64,000 nt of DNA from Bradyrhizobium embrapense. GTDB taxonomy: Bacteria; Pseudomonadota; Alphaproteobacteria; Rhizobiales; Xanthobacteraceae. Positions 16,700 through 25,415 of the stretch are shown piece after piece; the first letter of the stretch is position 1; each line of letters begins with the position of its first letter. Location of the stretch: NCBI RefSeq assembly GCF_001189235.2, contig NZ_LFIP02000003.1, positions 1-64,000 on the forward strand. The letters are read 5' to 3'. The notes below the pieces were generated by a model, which ran no database searches, was not told the DNA's origin, and saw only the letters and a program-made list of their open reading frames with translations. Both the position numbers and the translations under genes were made by a program.

Positions 16700-16909
16700 T
16701 TAATTGGCTGACTGCACCCATCTGCGCCAATGCGTCGGCTGGATGTCGAGTGGCTTGCTGCTGGCATGGTGGACCCACGCAGTGCCGTCGCGGTGGCAGG
16801 GGAACATGAGCGCGTGAACCATGCCGTCATAGTCGAGGACGCAGACCTCGAGCTCCCGGTCCGACGGCGCTGACGCAACGGGTAACCATTCTGCTGACAA
16901 CGAATGCAT
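16700..16909 (-). CDS. Small conserved hypothetical protein
   Basis: The 69-residue soluble protein starts with MHSLSAEWLPVASAPSDREL and ends with PTHWRRWVQSAN. GGAGG lies seven bases before the ATG. The pattern W-P-V-x-SAP followed by a strand and H-W-R-x-W is reminiscent of small phage-like 'DUF551-type' proteins, but this is only a resemblance. Function is unknown. The rest of 16599-17175 shows no other gene. Confidence 0.62.
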   Translation of the reverse strand: MHSLSAEWLPVASAPSDRELEVCVLDYDGMVHALMFPCHRDGTAWVHHASSKPLDIQPTHWRRWVQSAN

Positions 16910-17175
16910 GACGATCCTCCGGCAGTGTGCGCTTCGATCCGGCTACCTTGCGAGCTGCGCGCCATCCGACGGGATGATAGGTCCGGACGGCAAGCCGCCA
17001 ATGTGAACCGGCTCGCATTGTAGCAGTTTTTCTCGTCAGTATGGATCGCGGCTCGACGGGCGATATTCCCGGTCGGGTGGACTGCGATTCCCGCGGCGCA
17101 CAACGCAGATTGAACTTTAGCGGCCCGGTCCCCGACGAAACGCCAGCAACGCCACTCAGCCGCCAGAGGCCATCC

Positions 17176-17619
17176 ATGACCAATCAGGCAGGTCGAACCG
17201 TGACGGCAGGATTTGCTGCCGCAATTGCGCTGCTGTCGCTGCCGGCATCGGCCGCAACGCTGCCGGACGACCGCGCCTGGATGATCCGCATGATCGCCTG
17301 CAAGGGTAACGGTGTCCTGATGGAGGTCTACCTGCCGCAATCGGTGGTCTTCGCGCCGCATGGCGGCATGGCCGCAGGCAAGACGGCGGATGGCTACTAC
17401 ACGCTCGATCTGACCGAGCTCAACAAGGGCAAGGATCTCGAGCCGGTGCACGTGACGATGAGCGCGGACAAGAAATTCGTCACCGTCGACCAGTACACGC
17501 GCGGCTTGCCGCCGACGCGCATACCGGTTGGCGGTGGCACCGTGGACTTCGACCACCGCTTTGGCCTCGATGCGAAGTGCGGTCCGTTCCAGGCACAGGA
17601 TCCGAACTACGGCAATTGA
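17176..17619 (+). CDS. Exported hypothetical protein
   Basis: The 147-residue protein from ATG 17176 has a signal peptide (GFAAAIALLSLPASAATLP) with cleavage near residue 27. The mature part of about 120 residues is rich in beta-strand and has two cysteines (in IACKGNG and DAKCGPF) that could form one disulfide. No family is recognised. It stands alone, followed after about 100 nt by an MFS gene. Confidence 0.66.
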   Translation: MTNQAGRTVTAGFAAAIALLSLPASAATLPDDRAWMIRMIACKGNGVLMEVYLPQSVVFAPHGGMAAGKTADGYYTLDLTELNKGKDLEPVHVTMSADKKFVTVDQYTRGLPPTRIPVGGGTVDFDHRFGLDAKCGPFQAQDPNYGN

Positions 17620-17726
17620 GGCGCGTCACGCATCGGTGGGTTCGGCGCGTCCCCTTGTTGGTGCATGCCTAATCTCTCGGCAACGCGCTTGACCTCGAGG
17701 CAAATGCCGACGAAGTTCCGCGTGCC

Positions 17727-18962
17727 GTGGTAATTTCTTCTGAATATTCCCCCGAAGCCGCATTGTTCATTCCGGACTCGCGCCGGGCATGGCTGCGCCT
17801 CGCCGTCGCCGTCGTCATCGGCTCGCTCGGCAGCGTCGGCATGTGGTCGGTGGTGGTGGCGCTGCCAGCGGTGCAGACCGACTTCGGCGCGACGCGCGGA
17901 ACGGCCTCGCTCGCCTTCACGATGGTGATGCTCGGCTTCGGCATCGGCCAGGTCGTGACCGGCAAGATCAGCGATCGCTTCGGCATCGTCGCCGCGATCG
18001 GCGCCGGGATCGGCATTCTCGGTCTCGGCTATATCGGCGCCGGCTACGCGCCGTCGGTCTGGGCCTTCATCCTGCTGCATTTCGCGATCGGCCTGTCGTC
18101 GGCTGCGACCTTCGGTCCGCTGATGGCGGAGGCCTCGCACTGGTTCGAGCGCTACCGTGGCCTTGCGGTCGCGATCGCCGCGAGCGGCAATTACATCGGT
18201 GGCACGGTGTGGCCGCCGCTGGTCAATTTCGGCATCCAGAGCGTCGGCTGGCGGACCACCCACATCGTGATCGGCATTTTCACCGCGGTCGCGATGATGC
18301 TTGCACTCATGTTGCTGCGCTTGTTGATGGGGGCGGCCGTCAGGCGCAACCATGTCAACGCGGCGCCGCCGCGGGTCGACATGCGGCTCTCCACCAATGC
18401 GCTGACCGCGATGCTGTCGCTCGCATCAATCGCGTGCTGCGTGGCAATGGCGATGCCGCAGGTCCACATCGTCGCCTATTGCGGCGATCTCGGCTACGGC
18501 GTGGCGCGCGGCGCCGAGATGCTGTCGCTGATGCTCGGCTTCGGCATCATCAGCCGAATCGGCTCCGGCTTCCTCGCCGACCGGATCGGCGGCATCCGCA
18601 CGCTCTTGATCGGCTCGATCGCGCAGGGCACAGCGCTGCTGTTCTATCTGTTCTTCGACAGCCTGACCTCGCTCTACATCATCTCGGCGATGTTTGGCCT
18701 GTTCCAGGGCGGCATCGTGCCGAGCTACGCCATCATCGTGCGGGAGGCGATGCCGGCGTCGGAGGCTGCGACCCGGATCGGCATCGTGATCTTCGCCTCG
18801 GTGTTCGGCATGTCGTTCGGCGGCTGGATCTCCGGCGTGATCTTCGACGCCACCGGCTCCTACGCCGCTGCCTTCACCAATGGTCTCGCCTGGAACCTGC
18901 TCAATGTCAGCATCATGCTGCTGCTCCTGATGCGGGCGCGGCAGCGGCTCGCCATCGCCTGA
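17727..18962 (+). CDS. Major facilitator superfamily transporter
   Basis: The 411-residue protein has twelve predicted membrane helices. The MFS motif A between helices 2 and 3 reads GKISDRFG and its repeat between helices 8 and 9 reads GFLADRIGG. The start is a GTG. The sequence resembles the oxalate/formate-antiporter-like branch of MFS uptake proteins, but the substrate cannot be inferred. It converges with a MarR gene only 4 nt downstream, so co-regulation by that MarR protein is possible but not shown. Confidence 0.88.
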   Translation: MVISSEYSPEAALFIPDSRRAWLRLAVAVVIGSLGSVGMWSVVVALPAVQTDFGATRGTASLAFTMVMLGFGIGQVVTGKISDRFGIVAAIGAGIGILGLGYIGAGYAPSVWAFILLHFAIGLSSAATFGPLMAEASHWFERYRGLAVAIAASGNYIGGTVWPPLVNFGIQSVGWRTTHIVIGIFTAVAMMLALMLLRLLMGAAVRRNHVNAAPPRVDMRLSTNALTAMLSLASIACCVAMAMPQVHIVAYCGDLGYGVARGAEMLSLMLGFGIISRIGSGFLADRIGGIRTLLIGSIAQGTALLFYLFFDSLTSLYIISAMFGLFQGGIVPSYAIIVREAMPASEAATRIGIVIFASVFGMSFGGWISGVIFDATGSYAAAFTNGLAWNLLNVSIMLLLLMRARQRLAIA

Positions 18963-18966
18963 TCCA

Positions 18967-19455
18967 TTAAAGATCGAGCGAGATCCGCGCGATCGCCTTT
19001 TCCAGGCGGTTCTTGATGGAGTCCATCTTGCCGGTGAGTTGCTGCAGCTCGCGCAGGTCGAGGTCGGCATAGACGAACTCGTTCAACTCCTTGCGCTGCG
19101 CCGACAGGTTCGCCATTTGCTTCTTCGCATGCTCGGTCAGCGACAGGTTCACGACCCGGGCATCCTCGGTCGAATTTTTGCGGCGCAGCAGGTTCTTCTT
19201 CTCGAGCAGCTTCGACTGCGTCACCACAAACGACTGATCGACGCGCAGCGCCCGCGAAACCGCGCCGACCGGCAGGCCGACGCTGCGGTCCTCGGCGTTC
19301 GCCAGCACCGTCATGATCATCCATTGCGGTCCGGTGACCCCGATCATCTTGGCCCAGATGCTGCGCAACTCGTCGAGTCGGATGCTGGTCGACACGATCT
19401 CCCAAGCCAAACGTTCAGCCGCGTCCTGCACTTTGTCGGTCGATCTGCGCTCGCT
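18967..19455 (-). CDS. MarR-family transcriptional regulator
   Basis: The 162-residue protein starts at ATG 19455 with AAGGA ahead of it. The winged-helix core is visible as GVTGPQWMIMTVLANAEDRS, a recognition helix in SRALRVDQSFVVTQSKLLEK, and a wing with RRKNSTEDARVVNLSLTE. C-terminal dimer helices follow. MarR proteins are dimeric repressors released by small aromatic or phenolic ligands. A further upstream start would add a poor N-terminus. The targets may be the convergent MFS gene or its own promoter. Confidence 0.88.
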   Translation of the reverse strand, partial: SERRSTDKVQDAAERLAWEIVSTSIRLDELRSIWAKMIGVTGPQWMIMTVLANAEDRSVGLPVGAVSRALRVDQSFVVTQSKLLEKKNLLRRKNSTEDARVVNLSLTEHAKKQMANLSAQRKELNEFVYADLDLRELQQLTGKMDSIKNRLEKAIARISLDL

Positions 19456-19771
19456 CATGGCGTTCCTTAACAAAAATTCATCTTCACCTATATCGGGCGA
19501 TTTTTGAAGCTGGCCTGACAAAAATGTTCGTCGATGCGTTGCCTGAATGACACATGGGTGCGCAAACATATGGTGACTAACTAATATAAGTTGAATATGT
19601 GACTACCCGATTGCATTGTTCCCCGTCGTAGATGGGGGGCATCCACCATCTCACGCCTGCAGTGGCCGAGTTTGACCACGAGCATCTTGAAAATGGCTGC
19701 GCCGCAGCGGTTTTCGGGAGGGGAACGTTTGTCGCTTTGCCAGCAGTGCAAGGCATCACTTGGAGGATAGC
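19456..19771. other. 316-nt intergenic region between marR and the porin
   Basis: No gene is seen. It is AT-rich from 19470 to 19620 (for example aacatatggtgactaacta) and should hold the divergent promoters of the MarR and porin genes. The porin leader appears long, and a GGAGG lies just before its ATG. Confidence 0.5.
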
Positions 19772-21331
19772 ATGAAGATAATTAAGGGCCTCTTGTTGGC
19801 CTCGGTGGCAACTCTCGCCGCGAGCAGTGGAGCCATGGCGGCCGATCTTCCGGTCAAGGCCAAGGCAGTCGAGTACGTGAAGGTCTGCTCGCTCTATGGC
19901 CCGGGCTTCTACTTCATTCCGGGCACCGACACCTGCATCAAGCTGGGCGGCTACCTGCGCGTCGACGTTCTGGCGAACACCAACTCGGACCACACCGGCA
20001 ACTACGCCGGCGCGGGCGGCGCACAGAACCGCTTCACCAACGGATACACCTGGCGCTCGCGTGAAGACCTCAACGTCGACACCCGCACCGCGACCGAGTA
20101 CGGCGTGGTTCGCACCTTCTTCGATGCGACCTTCAGCTGGACCTCGGACAGCTACGGCGCGGGCGCGGCGGCTGGCTCGACGGTCTACTCGCCGATCGGA
20201 ACGTCTGCTGCGCCGAACAACGCAAGTTCGGGCGGTGTCGCCGCCGGCACGGTCGGCGTCTACTACGCCTTCATCCAGTTCGCCGGCTTCACCATGGGTA
20301 AGGCGGTCTCGCAGTTCGCGACGCCATGGGCCAACTATCCCGGCAACAACTTCGACGGTCTCGTCGGTGGCGGCGGTACGGTCACGGGTGTGAACCAGTT
20401 CACCTACACCGCGCAGTTCGGCAACGGCGTGTCGCTGGCTTTGTCGGCCCAGGATCAGTCGGCCTACTATCAGGCCGGCGTGCAGAATCTCGGCGTGCAG
20501 GGGACCGGCGCGCTCGGTCCTTACGGTGCGAGCGACTATGCCGGCACGATTGCTCCGGATCTGGTCGCCTCGCTCCGCGTCGACCAAGCCTGGGGTCTGT
20601 TCCAGGCGTCGTTCGCGGCGCATGACAATCACGCGGCCTATTACGGCGCCACCGAGTTGACCGGTCATCCCGACGACAAGTGGGGCTGGGCGGGTCAGCT
20701 GGCGCTGTCGATCAAGAACATCCCGACCGGACCCGGCGATACCATCAACGTCCAGGGCGTCTATACCAACGGTGCGACGCGCTACAACATCCAGGATCTC
20801 TCGGGGGCCGGTGCGTTCACCACCTTCGGCAACACCAGCGTTCCCGGTGCCTACCAGAGCATCGGCTTCGGCATCGCGCCGGACAGCGTGTTCGTCAGCG
20901 GCGGCTCGCAGCAGCTGATCACGACGTACGGCGTGCGCGGTGCATACGTGCACAACTGGAATCCCTATTGGAACACCAGTGTCTATGGTGCGTGGGCCCA
21001 GGTGAACTACAACGGCACCGCCAAGAGCTACATCTGCGGCCCGGGCGGGACCGGCGTGGGCGGCTCGTTCGGCGTCCTGATCGGCGCCACCTCGAACCTG
21101 ACCTCGTGCAATCCGGACTACAGCGTTGCCCAGATCGGTACGCAGACCCAGTGGACCCCGGTGAAGAACCTGACCTTCTCGGCTGACTTCACCTACACCC
21201 ATCTGGATCAGAACTACGCGGGCACGATCACCTACCCGGGTAGCGCTGCGATCGGCAAGCCGGCCGCGGTCTACTCCCTCAGCAACCAGGATACCTACAT
21301 GTTGCTGCTGCGCGCGCAGCGCAACTGGTAA
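19772..21331 (+). CDS. Rhizobial-type outer-membrane porin
   Basis: The 519-residue protein has a signal peptide (MKIIKGLLLASVATLAASSG, cleavage after AMA). The mature N-terminus is the hallmark of the alphaproteobacterial Porin_2 family: ADLPVKAKAVEYVKVC, then YGPGFYFIPGTDTCIKLGG. Alternating polar/non-polar strands run to a C-terminal aromatic (RAQRNW), as expected for a 16-strand beta barrel. The protein forms general diffusion pores in the outer membrane. A GGAGG precedes the ATG. Two hairpins downstream can terminate the transcript. Confidence 0.95.
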   Translation: MKIIKGLLLASVATLAASSGAMAADLPVKAKAVEYVKVCSLYGPGFYFIPGTDTCIKLGGYLRVDVLANTNSDHTGNYAGAGGAQNRFTNGYTWRSREDLNVDTRTATEYGVVRTFFDATFSWTSDSYGAGAAAGSTVYSPIGTSAAPNNASSGGVAAGTVGVYYAFIQFAGFTMGKAVSQFATPWANYPGNNFDGLVGGGGTVTGVNQFTYTAQFGNGVSLALSAQDQSAYYQAGVQNLGVQGTGALGPYGASDYAGTIAPDLVASLRVDQAWGLFQASFAAHDNHAAYYGATELTGHPDDKWGWAGQLALSIKNIPTGPGDTINVQGVYTNGATRYNIQDLSGAGAFTTFGNTSVPGAYQSIGFGIAPDSVFVSGGSQQLITTYGVRGAYVHNWNPYWNTSVYGAWAQVNYNGTAKSYICGPGGTGVGGSFGVLIGATSNLTSCNPDYSVAQIGTQTQWTPVKNLTFSADFTYTHLDQNYAGTITYPGSAAIGKPAAVYSLSNQDTYMLLLRAQRNW

Positions 21332-21361
21332 GGCCCGGTAGATCCGGACTTGATCGCGACC

Positions 21362-21398
21362 CAAAGCCTCGACGGGAAACTGTCGGGGCTTTGATTTT
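21362..21398 (+). terminator. Terminator of the porin gene
   Basis: CAAAGCCTCGAC (21362-21373) pairs with GTCGGGGCTTTG (21382-21393), with one G-T pair, followed by ATTTTG. It lies 31 nt after the porin stop. Confidence 0.82.
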
Positions 21399-21505
21399 GA
21401 AAGAAGAGCCCAATATGTGATTTACTAACATTATTGCATCATGTACAAACCGTGTGTCGGTTGCTCTGCCGACCATGACGAGGAGATATCAGACTTCTTC
21501 ATGAA

Positions 21506-21763
21506 CTAGCCTCCAAGCCTCCGGCAATGCCCTGCCGGAGGCTTTTTATTTGCGATGAACGACGATGAATTCGCGATCTGTGAAGTCACGGCCGAGTGAA
21601 GTGCGGCACGCTGGTTCTCGCGATCTCGTGAGCGCGCTGCAAGTTCGCTGCACGAGGCAAGCGAGTTGGCGGTATCCTGAACATGACCGAGCATCTGCTC
21701 GGCAACGATTGCCGCAGCAACATTCCACTCAGGCATAAGCGCAACGCATTCCTGCGCCGCCAT
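21506..21763 (-). CDS. Doubtful small protein or gene remnant
   Basis: The 85-residue frame begins MAAQECVALMPEWNVAAAIV and has a protein-like composition for its first 70 residues. However, it has no ribosome binding site, and its last 11 residues are encoded by the arm of a plus-strand terminator. It may be the leftover of a decayed gene or a chance frame. The remaining sequence up to 21968 shows nothing that can be supported. Confidence 0.28.
   Translation of the reverse strand: MAAQECVALMPEWNVAAAIVAEQMLGHVQDTANSLASCSELAARSRDRENQRAALHSAVTSQIANSSSFIANKKPPAGHCRRLGG
21516..21548 (+). terminator. Second plus-strand terminator
   Basis: AGCCTCCGGCA (21516-21526) and TGCCGGAGGCT (21533-21543) form a perfect 11-bp stem followed by TTTTATTT. 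No annotated gene ends between the porin terminator and this one. Confidence 0.85.
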
Positions 21764-21968
21764 ATCAACATTTGCCGCCGCCGAATTACTTCAATTATAT
21801 GAATCAGTATTGGAATAATTTCTTGGGAGAGCCGGGTGATTGGCGTTCGCGATTTCAGCGCCGATTTCGCGCGGCCACCGAGGCGCCGGCACGCCGACGC
21901 CAATGGGCGGACTCGTATCGATAACGCGTACCGGCGGCAGAGCCGGGCTGCGAACGAGTTGACCAAAT

Positions 21969-23111
21969 ATGCGTGACCACTGTGGGGCGCGTGGTGCCTC
22001 GTCGAGCAGCGTCGAGTTCGATGACAAGGGCTGGCCCGCCTGGCCGGATCGCGAGGATCTGTCGGCGGAGTTCATCAAGCTGCTGGCCGCAGCACAGGAA
22101 GGCGGTTCGACGGTCTCCGAATGCTGGTTGACATTGAGCAAGATAAACCTCGCTTCGGAGAGCTCGTGGTCCGCGGAGTGGATCAAGACCGCGGAACGGA
22201 ACGAGACGAGAGCCGAGCATTCGCTGCTGAACAACAATCTGGTCACCGCACGTCGCAACTGGCTTCGGGCTACGACCTACTTTCACGCCGCCGCAAGGCC
22301 TCCCGGATACGCCAACGATTTGCTGAACCGTGCCGTCGACGGCATGCGGCGGTGCGCAACCAGCTTCTTGAAGAGCCGGGTTCCGGTCGGCCAGGTGCTC
22401 TCGATTCCCTGGACCGAGGACCTGTCCCTTCAAGCCTACTATCTGCCGTCAGCCTTTCGCGACGATGGACCCGTCATCGTGTGCGTCGGCGAGCCGGGTT
22501 CCTACAAGGAAGAGTTGATCACCAAATACGCAGGTCATGCCAACGAGCGCGGGTTCTCGCTGCTCGCCGTGGATCTGCTGGGGACGCAGACGGCCTTGTC
22601 GCCGGAACGGCTCGAGGGCCACAAGTTCGAAGCCGCCATGAGCCGGGTGCTCGATTTTCTTTCGGAGAAGCCCGGTGTCGACAGCACGCGGATCGCCATC
22701 GTCGCGGACGCCTGCAACTCCTCCTTGGTCGCCCGCGCGGCCGCAAGTGACGCCCGCTTTGCCGCCGCGGTGTGCGACGCCGGAATTTGGGACTCGCACG
22801 AGAAGAGTTTCTTCTATCGGCAAGCCGGCGACGGCGAGCAGGCCGGATGGCTCGACGAAGCCAATGCGATCTCGCGGAGCATCGATTGTCCGCTCCTGGT
22901 CACCGCGGGCGAGGGCGGCTGGCTTCTTCCCGGCGCCCTGATCGAATTCGGCGATCAATTGAGCAGCATTCATCGCGACGCCAGCCTGATCCTGTTCAGG
23001 CGCGCCGAAACCGCTGCGATGCAGGGGCATATCGACAATCCTACTTTGGCGAATGAAGTCATCTTCGACTGGCTTGAAGACAGGCTTCGGCTGAGAAAAG
23101 GCTTGTCCTGA
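21969..23111 (+). CDS. FrsA-like alpha/beta hydrolase with altered nucleophile site
   Basis: The protein has 380 residues. A helical N-terminal domain (about 30-130, with LLAAAQEGGSTVSECWLT and NWLRATTYFHAAA) is typical of FrsA/DUF1100-like hydrolases. The alpha/beta hydrolase domain follows from about 145. At the nucleophile elbow, where GxSxG is expected, it reads D-A-C-N-S with C249. A late histidine, H354 in MQGHIDNP, is present. It may be a cysteine hydrolase like dienelactone hydrolase, or inactive. No signal peptide is seen, the gene is single, and the substrate is unknown. Confidence 0.8.
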   Translation: MRDHCGARGASSSSVEFDDKGWPAWPDREDLSAEFIKLLAAAQEGGSTVSECWLTLSKINLASESSWSAEWIKTAERNETRAEHSLLNNNLVTARRNWLRATTYFHAAARPPGYANDLLNRAVDGMRRCATSFLKSRVPVGQVLSIPWTEDLSLQAYYLPSAFRDDGPVIVCVGEPGSYKEELITKYAGHANERGFSLLAVDLLGTQTALSPERLEGHKFEAAMSRVLDFLSEKPGVDSTRIAIVADACNSSLVARAAASDARFAAAVCDAGIWDSHEKSFFYRQAGDGEQAGWLDEANAISRSIDCPLLVTAGEGGWLLPGALIEFGDQLSSIHRDASLILFRRAETAAMQGHIDNPTLANEVIFDWLEDRLRLRKGLS

Positions 23112-23154
23112 AGCGACCGGCCCAAGGCGACCGATGCGGCGCCGATCCGTGCGG

Positions 23155-23559
23155 TCACACCGCCTGGCCTGCCTTCTGCAATGAGCAGCCGGTGATCTTC
23201 AAACTGCCGTCGGCCTGCCGCTCCAGCGTATAGAGCGCCTCCCACGCCTCGCCATTGGCGTCGACGATCTGAACGCGCTGCGCGATCCGGTCGCCGTCGC
23301 TCTGCGCCGCGCCGAATTCGAAGCTCCTGTGGCGATAGACCGGCGCGTACTGGTTCTGCACCATCGACATGAAGATATCGGCCTGCGGAAAGATCTGCCG
23401 GATCGCCGGCGCGGCATAGGAATAGGCCGCCGCGGCATCGTCGCGGCCGAACGCCTGCTCCTGGGCGCGGATCACGCCTTGCGCGGTGGCGACGTCATCG
23501 GCGATCGCCGGCGAGGCGAGGGCGAACAGGATGGCGGCAATGAGGGCGATCGCGCGCAT
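23155..23559 (-). CDS. Exported DUF4864-domain protein
   Basis: The 134-residue protein starts at ATG 23559 behind GGAG at a 7-nt distance. The signal peptide is MRAIALIAAILFALASPAIA. The mature domain is small and resembles the NTF2-like DUF4864 fold, with VIRAQEQAFGRDDAAAAYSYA, then IFPQADIFMSMVQNQYAPVY and the closing KITGCSLQK. Function is unknown; a periplasmic location is likely. It is not obviously in an operon. Confidence 0.78.
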   Translation of the reverse strand: MRAIALIAAILFALASPAIADDVATAQGVIRAQEQAFGRDDAAAAYSYAAPAIRQIFPQADIFMSMVQNQYAPVYRHRSFEFGAAQSDGDRIAQRVQIVDANGEAWEALYTLERQADGSLKITGCSLQKAGQAV

Positions 23560-23706
23560 GCGGATGCTCCGTGGCGACTGCCCCAGCTTACGTGAAAGCC
23601 GGTCGCATGGTTTCACCAACGATCGATCTCCTCAGAAAATTGATCTGCCGCAAGGTTCCTTCCGGCCGGCGCACTAGCCTTGATTCGTCAACCTTGGAGG
23701 ACTGCC

Positions 23707-23808
23707 ATGACCCTCGATACCATTCTCGTTGTCATCGCCGTAACCATGATGTTCGGGACGGTCGCCTTCGTGATCGCCTATGGCGACAGGCAGACGCGCA
23801 ATTTGTGA
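23707..23808 (+). CDS. 33-residue membrane protein
   Basis: The short gene has a clear GGAGG six bases before its ATG. It encodes a single hydrophobic helix (about 5-25, TILVVIAVTMMFGTVAFVIA) with a charged tail YGDRQTRNL. Composition and signals are those of a real small membrane protein. I recall similar short proteins in Bradyrhizobium genomes but no function. It lies between two minus-strand genes and appears to be expressed alone. Confidence 0.65.
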   Translation: MTLDTILVVIAVTMMFGTVAFVIAYGDRQTRNL

Positions 23809-23833
23809 CCGTAACAGCCCGCCATCCGACTCT

Positions 23834-25348
23834 TCAGCGGATCGAGCCCTTGAGATTGTCGATGTCGGGCGAGGGGCGGGCGGGAAACAGCCGCGCAGTC
23901 GAGGAGTTGTCGAGCCGGCGCTTGCATTTGGCTTCGTCGGCGCCGTCGTCGGTGCGCTTCTTGGCAAAGGCGTCGTCCTGCCGGTTGACGATCAGCATCG
24001 CGTGGTCGCGCTCGAGCGTATCCGGATTCTTGCGCTGCGCGTCGGAGCGGAATGCGCCGCCGATCATCTTGCCCGTCATCTCGTAATCGCAGCCGGCCCT
24101 CCAGTCGCCCTGGTCCCACTTCCATCCGACGGCCTTCAGCGTGCCGTCCTTCTCCGCGGTGACCTTGATGATGGCGTTGTAGGCGAGCCAGATGCCGGCC
24201 AGCCCGCTGCGCTTGTCGTCGAAGCCGTCGAGCAGCGCCAGGCGCTCGCGCTGCAAGCCGTTGACGTGATCGCGCGCATCGACGGTGAAGTGGACCTGCG
24301 AGCTCTGCTTGTTCCAGGCCGGATGCAGGAATTCCGGGAATTGTTCGGTCTGGCTCTTCACCCAGTTGCGCTGGTCGTCGATCAGCGCGCGTCGCGTCGC
24401 CGCGTCGAGCCGCGGCTGTAGCGTCTTCCAGGCGCGGTTCAGCCGCTGGTCGTTGTCGGCGAGATCAGGATCGGCGCAGATCTCCTCGTCGGTTGCGGTC
24501 TCGGGCCTGGTGCAGTCGAAGGTCGGCGCGACGAACGCGGTGTCGGCCTTGTCGGATGCCGCATCCTTGCCGACAGCAAAGTAGCTGCCGGTGACCTGCC
24601 ACATCGACGAGCAGTCGTTGAGCCCGGCAAACTCCTCGTCATCGATGCTGCCGACGATCCGCAAGGTCTCGCCCTGGCGGCGGAGTTTTATTGAAGGTGG
24701 TTTGGCGGGGACGGCGGCCGCGTCTGTCTTGGGCTTGTCGGCGGATGCGTCCGCTTCGATCACCACGGCACCAGAGGGCCAGCCAGTCCCCGAGGTCTTC
24801 AACTCGGCGGTGAGCTTGCAGCTCCGCCTGCGGTCGCCGCCATAATCGCCGCGCAGATCGGCGGCGAGGCGATAGCCGCCGCCGTCGGCCGGCGTCAGCT
24901 TGACACTGCCGAACGCATTGACCCATGTGCCTGACAGGCCGCTCCGGCCGGATCCGATACCGTTGAGGGCTGCCGCCCGGCGCCGTAAAGCCTCGGCAAA
25001 AGCCTGCTTCAGCTCGTCCTCGTTGGCATCGGCGAGCACCTCGGCGGCGTCGATGATCATCTCGTTGAACCAGGCTTGGTCGCGCTTCAGCAGCGGCTTG
25101 ACATTGGCCGGCAGCTTGCTAAGCGCCGCATCGAACGCCTTGTCGATCTGCGCCACGAGCTTGTCATAGCCGGCCTTCCTGCAGTCGGCAGTCTTGATCC
25201 GGTCGTCGCCGCTATTGCCGCACAGGCTGATCGTGGTCGGTGCGCTGCTCAAGGCCCGCAGATAATCGTCCATCGCCAGCGATGGGCCGCCGGAGGCAAG
25301 GACCGTGATGGCCGCGACGGCGGCGGCAAGCCATGGGGAGCGAGGCAT
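23834..25348 (-). CDS. Exported LprI-like (DUF1311) protein with two Cys-rich modules
   Basis: The 504-residue protein from ATG 25348 has a signal peptide (WLAAAVAAITVLASGGPSLA). An N-terminal helical module begins with CGNSGDDRIKTADCRKAGYD. A beta-rich middle is followed by a classical lysozyme-inhibitor LprI/DUF1311 module with FDCTRPETATDEEICADPDL and NDQRLNRAWKTL. A last domain carries WKWDQGDWRAGCDYEM. LprI-type domains bind or inhibit lysozyme in some bacteria; the role here is inferred only by family. The protein should be periplasmic. Confidence 0.8.
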   Translation of the reverse strand: MPRSPWLAAAVAAITVLASGGPSLAMDDYLRALSSAPTTISLCGNSGDDRIKTADCRKAGYDKLVAQIDKAFDAALSKLPANVKPLLKRDQAWFNEMIIDAAEVLADANEDELKQAFAEALRRRAAALNGIGSGRSGLSGTWVNAFGSVKLTPADGGGYRLAADLRGDYGGDRRRSCKLTAELKTSGTGWPSGAVVIEADASADKPKTDAAAVPAKPPSIKLRRQGETLRIVGSIDDEEFAGLNDCSSMWQVTGSYFAVGKDAASDKADTAFVAPTFDCTRPETATDEEICADPDLADNDQRLNRAWKTLQPRLDAATRRALIDDQRNWVKSQTEQFPEFLHPAWNKQSSQVHFTVDARDHVNGLQRERLALLDGFDDKRSGLAGIWLAYNAIIKVTAEKDGTLKAVGWKWDQGDWRAGCDYEMTGKMIGGAFRSDAQRKNPDTLERDHAMLIVNRQDDAFAKKRTDDGADEAKCKRRLDNSSTARLFPARPSPDIDNLKGSIR

Positions 25349-25415
25349 CGATGTCACCCGCAAGGCCGCGACATGCGGCTCTTGCGGCTTGGGTCGCGCA
25401 GCGCCTGCGCCGGGT

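Noticed and set aside
21586-21966. 126-residue minus-strand frame upstream of the FrsA-like gene
   Set aside because: Arg/Leu-rich, no ribosome binding site, no recognisable pattern; probably chance.
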